A DNA stretch of 64,000 bases from Ardenticatenaceae bacterium (GTDB taxonomy: Bacteria > Chloroflexota > Anaerolineae > Promineifilales > Promineifilaceae). Shown here one piece after another: positions 9,092 to 16,260 of the stretch. Location: assembly GCA_020634315.1 (NCBI GenBank), contig JACKBV010000015.1:1-64000 (forward strand), read 5' to 3'. Numbering within the stretch: the first letter of the stretch is position 1; each line of letters opens with the position of its first letter. The notes under the pieces are model-generated. The model saw only the letters and a program-made list of their open reading frames with translations, did not search any database and was not told the DNA's origin. A program made the position numbers and the translations under genes.

Positions 9092-11164
9092 TTACACCAA
9101 AGCGCGAAGCTCGTCTTCGCTGAGAATGGATACGCCGAGCTGCTGCGCTTTGGTCAATTTACTCCCCGCTTTTTCACCGGCCAGCAAATAGTCCGTGTTT
9201 TTGCTCACGGAGCCGGTCACTTTACCACCATGCGCCTCAATAAACGCCTTCGCCTCGTCGCGGCTCATGGTGGGCAGCGTGCCGGTGATGACAAAGGTCA
9301 GCCCGGCAAGTGTGGCGGGCTGTTGCGCATCTGCTGCCGGAACCGCTTTGGCAAAGTTCAGCCCGGCCGCGCGTAGTTTTTCCAAAATGGCGCGGTTCTT
9401 GTCATTGGCAAACCAGGTGGTGACGGAAACGGCCGTTTCCGGGCCAATCCCTTCAATCTCCTGTAACTGCTCCGGCGTCGCCGCCGCCAGCGTGGTGATA
9501 CTGCCCAACGCATCCAGCAGCAGCCCGGCCACCACACTGCCCACAAAGCGAATGCCCAACGCCGTCAACAGGCGCTCCGGCGGCTGCCCTTTACTGGCGG
9601 CAATGCCCGCCAACAAATTGTCCACCTTTTTGTCCTTAAATCCCTCCAACGCCAGCAGCGATTCGCGGTCAAGCGCGTAAATATCGGCGATGTCGTGCAT
9701 CAGCCCCGCTTCCACCAGCAGCACGCCTGTCTTGGCGCCAAAGTTATCCACGTCCATCGCCCCACGACTGACGAAATACTCGATGCGGCGCACCAACTGC
9801 GCCGGGCAGGCCGGGTTTTCACAGTAGATGGCGACTTCATCGGGAGGCTGAACGGCCGTTTCCCCACAAACCGGACAATGCGTCGGCTTTGTCACGACGC
9901 GCTCCGAGCCATCACGCAAATCCGCCACCGGGCCAATGATGTACGGAATTACCTCGCCCGCCCGCTTCACAATCACCATGTCGCCAATGCGAATATCTTT
10001 GCGGGCAATCTCGTCATAATTATGCAGCGTGGCATTGCGCACAATCACGCCGCCAATTTCCACCGGCTCCAGCACCGCCGCCGGCGCTAAAATGCCGGTG
10101 CGCCCCACGTTCACCACCACGTCCAGCAGCTTCGTCGTCTTTTCCTGCGCCGGGAATTTCATGGCGATGGCTCCGCGCGGGTCTTTGCCCACAAAGCCGA
10201 GGCTGTCGGCTAACGGCCGTTTATTGATTTTGACGACAATGCCATCGACCTCGTAGTTGAGATGATTGCGCTTTTCCGCCCATTCCTCATAGGCGGCCGC
10301 AACGCAGTCCAGGTCAGGACAATAACGGCTGTCTGGTGAAACGGGGAAGCCCCACTGCCGCAGCAGGTCCAGTCGCGCCCACTGTTCATCGGGCACATCG
10401 CCCGACCCTTGGTCGCCGCTGTCCCAGGCCACAAAATCATACAGGTAAAGGGTTAACGGCCGTGCCGCCGTAATTGCCGAATCCAACTGCCGCAGCGAAC
10501 CAGACGCCGCATTACGCGGATTCATATACGCCGCTGCGCCCGCCTCCATCCGCGCCAGATTAAACGCCTCAAATTTATCGAGCGGGAAAAACACTTCGCC
10601 GCGCACCACCAGGTAAGCAGGCGGAGCTGGAAGCGGGGAGACTTCATCGTCAGCACCCAGCCGCGTGCTGGGAGATTGGGAGACGGGGATGCGCTGCGGC
10701 AAGCTGCGGATGGTGCGCAGGTTGGGGGTCACGTCTTCGCCGATTTCGCCATTGCCCCGTGTAGCACCTTGCACAAAAAGGCCATCGCGGTACGTCAGCA
10801 CAATGCTCAAACCATCCAGCTTTGGCTCAACGGTGAAGGCCAACGCCATTTCCGGATCGGGCAGCAAGCGGCCAATACGCGTCCGCCACGCCCGCAAATC
10901 CTCTACGTTAAAGGCGTTCGCCAGACTGAGAATAGGCGCGGGATGGGTGACTTTGGCAAAGGCGTCCAACGGTTCGGCACCGGCACGCTGCGTCGGCGAG
11001 TCCGGCGTCACCAATGCCGGGTGCGCCGCTTCCAGCGCCAGCAGTTCGCGATACAGCGCATCATACTCGGCGTCGCTGATTACCGGCGCATCAAGGACAT
11101 GGTAACGGTACAAATGGTAATTGATTTCGTCACGCAGTTTGGTAACTCTTTCTTCTATATCCAT
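9092..11164 (-). CDS. ligA: NAD+-dependent DNA ligase LigA
   Basis: Seals nicks in duplex DNA with NAD+ during replication and repair. From the chosen start it has 690 residues. The Ia domain (YHLYRYHVLDAPVISDAEYD) is near 17-36, and the adenylation motif EPKLDG has its Lys near 115. The OB fold has GRTGILAPAAV. A C4 zinc finger follows (CPVCGETAV through CENPACPAQ), then HhH repeats (EGIGPETAVSV) and a C-terminal BRCT domain (GLTFVITGTL). A Pro/Ser-rich insertion sits before LVVRGEVF. The start at 11164 is preferred over in-frame upstream codons because GGAAGGG lies just before it. It leads the ROK-like/moeA transcript. Confidence 0.95.
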   Translation of the reverse strand: MDIEERVTKLRDEINYHLYRYHVLDAPVISDAEYDALYRELLALEAAHPALVTPDSPTQRAGAEPLDAFAKVTHPAPILSLANAFNVEDLRAWRTRIGRLLPDPEMALAFTVEPKLDGLSIVLTYRDGLFVQGATRGNGEIGEDVTPNLRTIRSLPQRIPVSQSPSTRLGADDEVSPLPAPPAYLVVRGEVFFPLDKFEAFNLARMEAGAAAYMNPRNAASGSLRQLDSAITAARPLTLYLYDFVAWDSGDQGSGDVPDEQWARLDLLRQWGFPVSPDSRYCPDLDCVAAAYEEWAEKRNHLNYEVDGIVVKINKRPLADSLGFVGKDPRGAIAMKFPAQEKTTKLLDVVVNVGRTGILAPAAVLEPVEIGGVIVRNATLHNYDEIARKDIRIGDMVIVKRAGEVIPYIIGPVADLRDGSERVVTKPTHCPVCGETAVQPPDEVAIYCENPACPAQLVRRIEYFVSRGAMDVDNFGAKTGVLLVEAGLMHDIADIYALDRESLLALEGFKDKKVDNLLAGIAASKGQPPERLLTALGIRFVGSVVAGLLLDALGSITTLAAATPEQLQEIEGIGPETAVSVTTWFANDKNRAILEKLRAAGLNFAKAVPAADAQQPATLAGLTFVITGTLPTMSRDEAKAFIEAHGGKVTGSVSKNTDYLLAGEKAGSKLTKAQQLGVSILSEDELRALV

Positions 11165-11754
11165 CATTCCCTTCCACCTTCTCGCAGCAATTGATCGTTG
11201 GCAAGATTGTAGCGGCGATTGGAAAAGGATACCAAATGCGGTCAACAACTGTTCAATTTCTTCAGCAGGCGATAAGGAGGATGTAAGGAGGATCGAAGGA
11301 GGATGAAAACAGCTTTGCGATCACGTATTGCAAAGAAATGGCAGCCGCAAGCGCTCGCCTTGGCGTATTGACCTGCTGTCGCCACCACACCAAATACAGG
11401 TAGATGCAGCCAGGCTCTTACCAAAGTCATAAAACGTCATTCCCGTGCAGACGGAAATCCATTGTCCTGCATAAAATAGCCCCGCCTACATAGGGATGAT
11501 AAATACAAAAATGGGCTTTGGAAAAGCCTGTATATACGCACAATACTATTGTCCCCCATCTCCAAATCAATTATACTTTCAAGTGTATTGTTGCCACCCA
11601 GAAGGGACAACCAGTTTATGAAACAGCCATGCGATTTAATTCGCCCAATTGAGGTAAATAGGCCACAAATTTGCGTAACCTAAACCATAAAATCAAGGTT
11701 TAGACTGCGCAAGTCTAATACTATTTAGGTGCTCACATACAAAGGCATCAACAA
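11165..11754. other. Intergenic region before the cassette-like block
   Basis: About 590 bases between ligA (minus) and the barstar-like gene (plus). It contains a perfect 11-base triplication at 11274-11306 and, from about 11690, an imperfect palindrome around 11702-11716. The sequence becomes AT-rich toward the right, marking the change into the foreign-looking block. I see no conventional gene. The only frame with a strong ribosome site is 22 codons long (11303-11371). Confidence 0.5.
11274..11306 (+). repeat. Three tandem 11-base units, each a full Shine-Dalgarno sequence
   Basis: The units AAGGAGGATGT, AAGGAGGATCG and AAGGAGGATGA follow one another exactly. Each contains the ideal anti-16S sequence AAGGAGG. 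The first unit reads into ATG TAA (start directly followed by stop). The third reads into ATG AAA and opens a 22-codon frame ending at 11371. Whether this is a short leader peptide or chance slippage cannot be told from sequence alone. Confidence 0.7.
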
Positions 11755-12270
11755 ATGGCATCCTTTCAGCGTAATCCTGAAGAATGGGAAAGTCTCGATT
11801 GGAGACTTCTTTTAAATGGAGCGATAAGCCTCTACTTTGATCAAGATGTTCTTTCAGAAGATATTGCTTGGTTCAAGCAGAATGGCTACCAAATCTATCA
11901 TTTTGACTGCTCTCAATGGACATCCGAAAAGGCATTTCATTTGGATCTCAAGCGCACTCTCTCACTTCCTGATTACTACAACAAAAATTTGGATGCATTG
12001 AATGATAGCCTTATTGATATCGATGTCCCGACAACGAGCGGTTGTATTCTTCAGTTTATGAGATTTGACCTGTTCGCAGAACAGATGCCCAGCGTCGCGC
12101 AGGCAATGCTCGATATCATAGAGGGAACTTCCCGTCGATTCTTGTTAACCGGGCAAAGACTCATAGCGATGGTACAGTCCAACGACCCCAGAATTTCATT
12201 TCAGCCTGTTGGGGCTTGTCCTGTAATGTGGAATCCTAAAGAATGGCAGAACTCCAAACGAGGCATATGA
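11755..12270 (+). CDS. Barstar-family protein (orphan ribonuclease inhibitor/immunity-like)
   Basis: 171 residues. Residues about 45-90 match the barstar pattern: IYHFDCSQW, then LKRTLSLPDYYNKNLDALNDSL, close to the family's LPxYYGxNLDAL signature that contacts the RNase active site. Barstar-like proteins neutralise extracellular or toxin RNases. No barnase-like gene is nearby, so it looks like solitary immunity. It is AT-richer than the flanking core genes, lies on the plus strand and ends a few bases before an attC-like palindrome, as expected for a mobile gene cassette. Confidence 0.7.
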   Translation: MASFQRNPEEWESLDWRLLLNGAISLYFDQDVLSEDIAWFKQNGYQIYHFDCSQWTSEKAFHLDLKRTLSLPDYYNKNLDALNDSLIDIDVPTTSGCILQFMRFDLFAEQMPSVAQAMLDIIEGTSRRFLLTGQRLIAMVQSNDPRISFQPVGACPVMWNPKEWQNSKRGI

Positions 12271-12275
12271 ATTCT

Positions 12276-12327
12276 GCAAAACAAGGCTTGCAGCCGACGC
12301 TAATCACGGCTGAAACGGCCGTTAGGG
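12276..12327 (+). other. attC-like recombination site (degenerate)
   Basis: A short imperfect palindrome just after the barstar-like stop. The left arm contains GCAGCCGACGC. The right arm contains CGGCTG and ends in GTTAGGG, one base off the R' consensus GTTRRRY. The left core is nearly identical to that of the site at 16115. Supports integron cassette structure, but the simple left-hand box is degenerate. Confidence 0.45.
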
Positions 12328-12403
12328 CGGCTTATGTAAAGTTTCGTTGTGCCGGACACAAAAATCCTGGTAATTTACGGCCGTTCTGCAAACCAAAACG
12401 CCA

Positions 12404-12458
12404 CCCTAACAATAGCTTAAAGCTGACGCGCCAAAGGAAACGAGCGCGCAGCTTAAGC
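12404..12458 (+). other. attC-like palindrome before the first MazG-like gene
   Basis: Begins CCCTAAC (one base off RYYYAAC), then GCTTAAAGCTGACGCG. The complement returns at 12445-12458 as CGCGCAGCTTAAGC. Two unpaired bases interrupt an otherwise complementary stem, which is the extrahelical-base feature of attC sites. The expected right simple site GTTRRRY is not visible, so this may be a decayed or fused half-site. Confidence 0.45.
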
Positions 12459-12491
12459 AACTGAATGGCGGACATAAAAGGTGAATTAGTG

Positions 12492-13397
12492 ATGACAAAG
12501 CAAGAACAATCAATCTTGACAGAAAACAATTACCTAGACGCCTCGTTTGAACAATGGGCACTAATTTTGGACAAGATATATGGAAAGCGGAACGAACAAC
12601 GTTCTATTTCAGAAATGTGGTTAAGAGCGGTATCCGATGCGAGCAAGGTTGGTGAAGCAGTTCGTAAATCAGATGCGTATGAAGCTATGCTTTATTTAAC
12701 ACACACTTTTGGATGGGTTATCACTAGCAGTACGAAATTGTTAAAGTTGGAATTTGATGGGAAACCAGCTCTCCTGGGATCTGATTCCAAGCCACACAAT
12801 TGCCTTACAAATATTGTGTTATCTAAGTATCCAAGTATATGTCCTTATTGTGGCGGAGTTCCTTGTAAGTGTTCAAGCATGCGCAAAACAGTAGAGCGCG
12901 AAAGCAAATCTGAACGGAGATTAAGATTAAACAAAGTTAACTTACAGGCCAAAGAAGATGGCATACTTCCAGAAACCATCTCGGGTTTGTCAAATATGTT
13001 CGAAGACATTTATGGTCAGGTTCACTACGGCTCATCACTTGAAAGCATAGCTTTTCACTTTCTTGAAGAAATTGGGGAGGTAGCTTCATGTATAACAAGT
13101 TTAGAAGATGGAAAAGGCCGTCATCGAGAGCTGGTTCCTTATAATATCCAACTTCCTGAAGAAATTGCTGATGTTGTGGGTTGGGGATTTGCGATAATGA
13201 GCAAGTTATCAACATTAGCGAAAGATGCAGATAGATTAGTACAAGCTTTTAATGGCAGTCAAGATAAACCAGAATCGCTGTCAACAAGTTGGAACTCGAC
13301 CCATATACTGCCCAAATATTTATGGAGAGAATTTTATAGCAACTCTGAACAACAATATCAATGTCATCATTGCAAATCTAATCCTTGTGAGTGTTAA
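12492..13397 (+). CDS. Duplicated MazG-like pyrophosphohydrolase with Cys-rich module ends (A)
   Basis: 301 residues with two repeats of one design. Module 1 (about 15-130) begins FEQWALILDKIYG and ends CPYCGGVPCKC; its acidic motif is lost (ASKVGEAV instead of EExxE). Module 2 (about 155-300) begins SNMFEDIYG, has FLEEIGEVAS and EEIADVVGW (the EExxE...ExxD magnesium motif of MazG-type NTP pyrophosphohydrolases) and ends CHHCKSNPCEC. The CxxC-x(4,5)-CxC tail probably binds zinc. MazG enzymes hydrolyse (d)NTPs or ppGpp-like nucleotides; the substrate here is unknown. Start at 12492 is chosen for AAAGGTGA 7 bases upstream; ATG 12465 is the alternative. It abuts the membrane-protein gene and is AT-rich. 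Confidence 0.7.
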   Translation: MTKQEQSILTENNYLDASFEQWALILDKIYGKRNEQRSISEMWLRAVSDASKVGEAVRKSDAYEAMLYLTHTFGWVITSSTKLLKLEFDGKPALLGSDSKPHNCLTNIVLSKYPSICPYCGGVPCKCSSMRKTVERESKSERRLRLNKVNLQAKEDGILPETISGLSNMFEDIYGQVHYGSSLESIAFHFLEEIGEVASCITSLEDGKGRHRELVPYNIQLPEEIADVVGWGFAIMSKLSTLAKDADRLVQAFNGSQDKPESLSTSWNSTHILPKYLWREFYSNSEQQYQCHHCKSNPCEC

Positions 13398-13398
13398 T

Positions 13399-14082
13399 GT
13401 GAGGTATCTTAATAGGGTAAATAAACTAAAATGGCTAATTATTGCATCTATAATTTTGTCAGTCTCAGGTTTAGTTCTTGATTGGAATGGGTTCCTAGTA
13501 AATACATTTTCTGGAGTGCTTGGAGCAGTAATTGGGGTTTGGGTATCGGTTGATATAGTAGAGAATTATTTAGCGATCAAACATTCAATAGAGTGGGAGC
13601 AGATAAGAATCAATAGCCTAAATGAAATAAAGTTGCAATTGCTTGAAGCCTGTATCGAATATCTAGATATATTTCCACATACTGAACCATTTCTTCCACT
13701 ACTTCACCAAAAAGATACCATATCAAAGTCAGTAAAAGATTCAGTAAATACACTACGTTTATCTTTCTCAAACCTCAAGAATTCCTCAATCGAGAAGGAA
13801 ACGTTACTAAGATTGTTTCAAGGTGTAAGCTCTCATCTAATTCAAATCAACAAAACCAAAACTTTCTACATATTAGTGCCGAGTTTTGATAAAAATTTAG
13901 TTTCTCACCTTCAACAAATAGAGACATCTTCATCAGAGTGGAAGAAGTTAGTTCACCGAAATAACCAAATAGGATTGTCATCCGATGTGCTTTTTGATGG
14001 AGCAAATAAAGTTTTGCTGTCAATTGAAGAGGCAATAAATTACCTGTATGAAGCTGAACTATACCAACCTCAAATAAACTAG
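13399..14082 (+). CDS. Two-helix membrane protein with cytoplasmic helical domain, unknown family
   Basis: About 227 residues, starting at GTG 13399, one base after the stop of the preceding gene; a GTG at 13387 is also possible and no ATG is available. Two hydrophobic segments (about 9-28 and 35-55: LIIASIILSVSGLVL and FSGVLGAVIGVWVSVDI) are followed by about 170 mostly helical, charged residues without a motif I recognise. It is sandwiched between two related MazG-like genes in a tight three-gene operon. By position it could be the membrane-acting partner of a nucleotide-signal or defence system. That role is inference only. Confidence 0.6.
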   Translation: MRYLNRVNKLKWLIIASIILSVSGLVLDWNGFLVNTFSGVLGAVIGVWVSVDIVENYLAIKHSIEWEQIRINSLNEIKLQLLEACIEYLDIFPHTEPFLPLLHQKDTISKSVKDSVNTLRLSFSNLKNSSIEKETLLRLFQGVSSHLIQINKTKTFYILVPSFDKNLVSHLQQIETSSSEWKKLVHRNNQIGLSSDVLFDGANKVLLSIEEAINYLYEAELYQPQIN

Positions 14083-14090
14083 GAGCATCA

Positions 14091-14777
14091 ATGACTACAC
14101 CCAAAAAACCCATTACATTGAATGAATGGCAAGAAATGTTTAATCTTGTATATGGGCAAACAAATAGCACTTTGTCACCAATCCAAATGTGGCTTCACTT
14201 AATGGAGGAAGCTGGGGAAGTGGCTAGGGATATGCGAAAAGAGGATTATGCAAGTCTTGCAAATGATCTTCCAGATTTATTTGCATGGTTATGTTCCTTT
14301 TCTAATCAAACAGGTATCAAGATTGAGCAAGCCGTCTGGGAAAAATATCCTAAAATATGTCCGTACTGCTTGAGAAGTAATAATTGTGTCTGTATTTCAG
14401 AAGGCTTTAGCTCTTATGATAGTCGAAGGCTCAACCGCTACCAAAAGAACAATAGTAAACCAGATAGTTTGGAATCTTGGGAAGAAATGTTTAAAAATAT
14501 CTTTGGCAATGTAAATCGAATCCTTTCACGTGCCTCAATTGGTTTTCATCTAATGGAAGAAATAGGCGAAGTTGCCTCCCTTCTGAGAAGAAATGATTTT
14601 GATAACTACTCCGTTGAAATAGCTGATGTGTTTGCTTGGGTAGTTGCGATTCCGATGAAAATGCCTGAACTAGGTACTTTATCTGAAATGGCTTGGTCTG
14701 TTTATCCCGGAATGTGTAAGCGATGTAAGATGCACGTTTGTGGATGCGAGGGTAATCTTACTGGTCCGCGTTTGTAA
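14091..14777 (+). CDS. Duplicated MazG-like pyrophosphohydrolase with Cys-rich module ends (B)
   Basis: 228 residues, again two modules. Module 1 (about 7-105): LNEWQEMFNLVYG, LMEEAGEVARDM, DLPDLFAWL and tail CPYCLRSNNCVC. Module 2 (about 125-225): SWEEMFKNIFG, LMEEIGEVASLL, VEIADVFAWV and tail CKRCKMHVCGC. Both keep EExxE, and both have an acidic second motif, so both may be catalytic, unlike module 1 of the partner at 12492. AGGAG lies 6 bases before the ATG. Product A and product B are paralogues flanking a membrane protein, probably one functional unit. Confidence 0.72.
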   Translation: MTTPKKPITLNEWQEMFNLVYGQTNSTLSPIQMWLHLMEEAGEVARDMRKEDYASLANDLPDLFAWLCSFSNQTGIKIEQAVWEKYPKICPYCLRSNNCVCISEGFSSYDSRRLNRYQKNNSKPDSLESWEEMFKNIFGNVNRILSRASIGFHLMEEIGEVASLLRRNDFDNYSVEIADVFAWVVAIPMKMPELGTLSEMAWSVYPGMCKRCKMHVCGCEGNLTGPRL

Positions 14778-14824
14778 TCGATAAAATCAATCTATAAACT
14801 AAATGAAACTTATTGAGCAGCAAA

Positions 14825-14904
14825 TATAATGCCCCCCCAAAACTAGACCACAAGCTTTGTGTATTGTACCTTAGCCTGTGGTCCAGTTTTTGGGGAGCAT
14901 TATA
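14825..14904. repeat. Large inverted repeat (28-base arms, 24-base loop)
   Basis: Arms at 14825-14852 and 14877-14904 are complementary at 25 of 28 positions, with outer ends TATAATGC and GCATTATA. The arms are too long for an ordinary terminator and lack a T-run. The element could be a MITE, joined terminal repeats left by an insertion sequence, or a folded cassette element. It separates the MazG-like operon from higA. Confidence 0.8.
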
Positions 14905-14971
14905 CTTTCGTTGGGAAAACGGAAACGCTTATGACGTTCAAGTGGTAGATTATCACTAAAGGTGTGACAAA

Positions 14972-15259
14972 ATGATTCCCGAAAACCGCATTCCGACTCA
15001 TCCAGGGGTTGTACTAGAAGAAGAGTTCTTAACCCCTTTAGGACTTACGCAAGTTGCTTTAGCTAAACACCTGGGAGTTCCTACCCAGAGAATCAACGAA
15101 TTGATTCGCGGTAAACGAGGTGTGACGCCAGAAACCGCCTGGTTATTGGCAGGTGCTTTTAAGACAACCCCCCAGTTCTGGCTCAATTTGCAGGCAAATT
15201 ATGATTTGGCTATGAACCGACCCAAGCAAGAAATACGGCCGTTAACACTGGCAGCCTAA
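14972..15259 (+). CDS. higA: HigA-family antitoxin (XRE helix-turn-helix), no HigB seen
   Basis: 95 residues. It carries the HigA-family signature: HPGVVLEEEFL, an XRE helix-turn-helix (LTQVALAKHLGVPTQRI, NELIRGKRGVTPETA) and FWLNLQANYDL. Such proteins bind the promoter of higBA operons and neutralise the HigB mRNA interferase. No HigB-like frame precedes or follows it, so it is a solitary antitoxin. AAAGG lies 9 bases before the ATG. The stop codon falls inside the left simple site of an attC-like element, typical of integron gene cassettes. Confidence 0.85.
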   Translation: MIPENRIPTHPGVVLEEEFLTPLGLTQVALAKHLGVPTQRINELIRGKRGVTPETAWLLAGAFKTTPQFWLNLQANYDLAMNRPKQEIRPLTLAA

Positions 15260-15365
15260 CATTCCGTGCAGGTGACGCTGGCGCGATGCCTCGGACGGCT
15301 TGCTACTTGGTGAATGGTAAAGGCTCTGGTCAACTGCGCCAGCGCACCTGATGGCGGCGTTGGGC
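15254..15365 (+). other. attC-like recombination site (best example)
   Basis: The left box GCCTAAC (15254-15260) fits RYYYAAC and the right box GTTGGGC (15359-15365) fits GTTRRRY, 112 bases end to end. Internal arms CAGGTGACGCTGGCGC and GCGCCAGCGCACCTG pair with one base unpaired, the polarity-setting extrahelical base of integron attC sites. It overlaps the higA stop codon, the normal position in a gene cassette. Confidence 0.65.
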
Positions 15366-15402
15366 CGCTGTGCAGTACCCGTTGTTAAACCGGAGACAAG
15401 CA

Positions 15403-15696
15403 GTGAAGGTTCGATATTGCAGATACTGCCGAAAAGATGTACCAATGTTTGACGAAGAGGAATTTGCCGTCATTTCCAAGATTCATACTGAGTGCATTGA
15501 AACAGTCAAGCAGTATCGGCGCGAGAACAATGCAACGCTTGCAGAGACACCCCTTGATCGACTTTATCAACCCGTGAAAGACGCCTACGCACGCCTCATA
15601 GGTGATATGGATTTCAACGCAGATGAGTTTGAAGTCGATGAGATCATGCGACGACACAGACTCTCCCGATGGGACAAGCCGACCAATGAAGATTGA
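15403..15696 (+). CDS. Small hypothetical protein with N-terminal Cys pair
   Basis: 97 residues from GTG 15403 (GGAG about 8 bases upstream). It begins VKVRYCRYCRKDVPMFDEEE, a possible zinc-binding CxxC, then a charged helical region ending in LSRWDKPTNED. I do not recognise the family. It overlaps the next gene by 11 bases, so the pair is translationally coupled, and both sit between two attC-like sites as one cassette. Confidence 0.55.
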   Translation: MKVRYCRYCRKDVPMFDEEEFAVISKIHTECIETVKQYRRENNATLAETPLDRLYQPVKDAYARLIGDMDFNADEFEVDEIMRRHRLSRWDKPTNED

Positions 15697-16072
15697 GTAT
15701 TTTGCAGGAGACTGCAGCGATTGTCCTTTGATACTCATCTATGGGTCAGAAGCAGTTGGGGCGCGCAACCTGCGCCTCGCCATCGAAAGATTAGTTGTTG
15801 GCTTAACGAGTCGGCTCGCCATTCACGAATTTCCCGGTTATTCATCCATTGATGGTTGCCAGTTGTTCGCGTCAGTTGGACAAGTTGATTTGGGCGTCAG
15901 ACAACTTGGTGATGGTGCAATCTTTGAGTGCATTCTGCGAAAAGATACATGGGAAGAAGTAATGGGTTTGCTAGACCCTTTCACTGATGATGACGCAGTA
16001 CATCACGGGCATCAATATCTGACCACAACGGGGAAAATCTCTTTGTTGATCTCTACCGACAGAAGTTGGTAG
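15686..16072 (+). CDS. Hypothetical protein, partner of the preceding small gene
   Basis: 128 residues starting MKIEYFAGDCSDCPLILIYG. It has an alpha/beta-looking composition without catalytic motifs I can name; Cys residues near 10 and 13 are the only obvious candidates. It starts inside the 3' end of the upstream gene, which supports co-translation and fixes the start at 15686 rather than the longer in-frame option. It ends about 40 bases before the next attC-like site. Confidence 0.55.
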   Translation: MKIEYFAGDCSDCPLILIYGSEAVGARNLRLAIERLVVGLTSRLAIHEFPGYSSIDGCQLFASVGQVDLGVRQLGDGAIFECILRKDTWEEVMGLLDPFTDDDAVHHGHQYLTTTGKISLLISTDRSW

Positions 16073-16114
16073 AGACACACAACTGTTTTTGTGCGCCAGC
16101 ACGTCACGGCGGCG

Positions 16115-16222
16115 GCCCAACATGGCGTGCAGCCGACGTTGCCCGTAGCGCCTTGTTAGGCATTATTCGCCAACATTGTCAGTCGTTGAAGTGGCAACGC
16201 GGCTGACGCCGAGCCGTTAGTC
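16115..16222 (+). other. attC-like site, possibly two overlapping sites
   Basis: Left box GCCCAAC (16115-16121) followed by ATGGCGTGCAGCCGACG. Two right halves are possible: GTTAGGC at 16155-16161, giving a 47-base site with about 12 paired bases, or CGGCTGACGCC...GTTAGTC ending at 16222, which pairs with the left arm with one unpaired base. The bases just upstream (16092-16115) resemble the right arm of the site at 15254, suggesting recombined or nested sites. Confidence 0.5.
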
Positions 16223-16260
16223 AGATTCTTGCTATAGGCCATCGGGGGCGGAAAGCAATT

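Noticed and set aside
11590..11750. attI site or a first attC before the barstar-like gene
   Set aside because: Contains small palindromes around 11702-11716 but no convincing paired simple boxes.
14905..14971. HigB toxin upstream of higA
   Set aside because: Only 67 bases separate the inverted repeat from higA; no frame can encode a toxin of about 90 residues.
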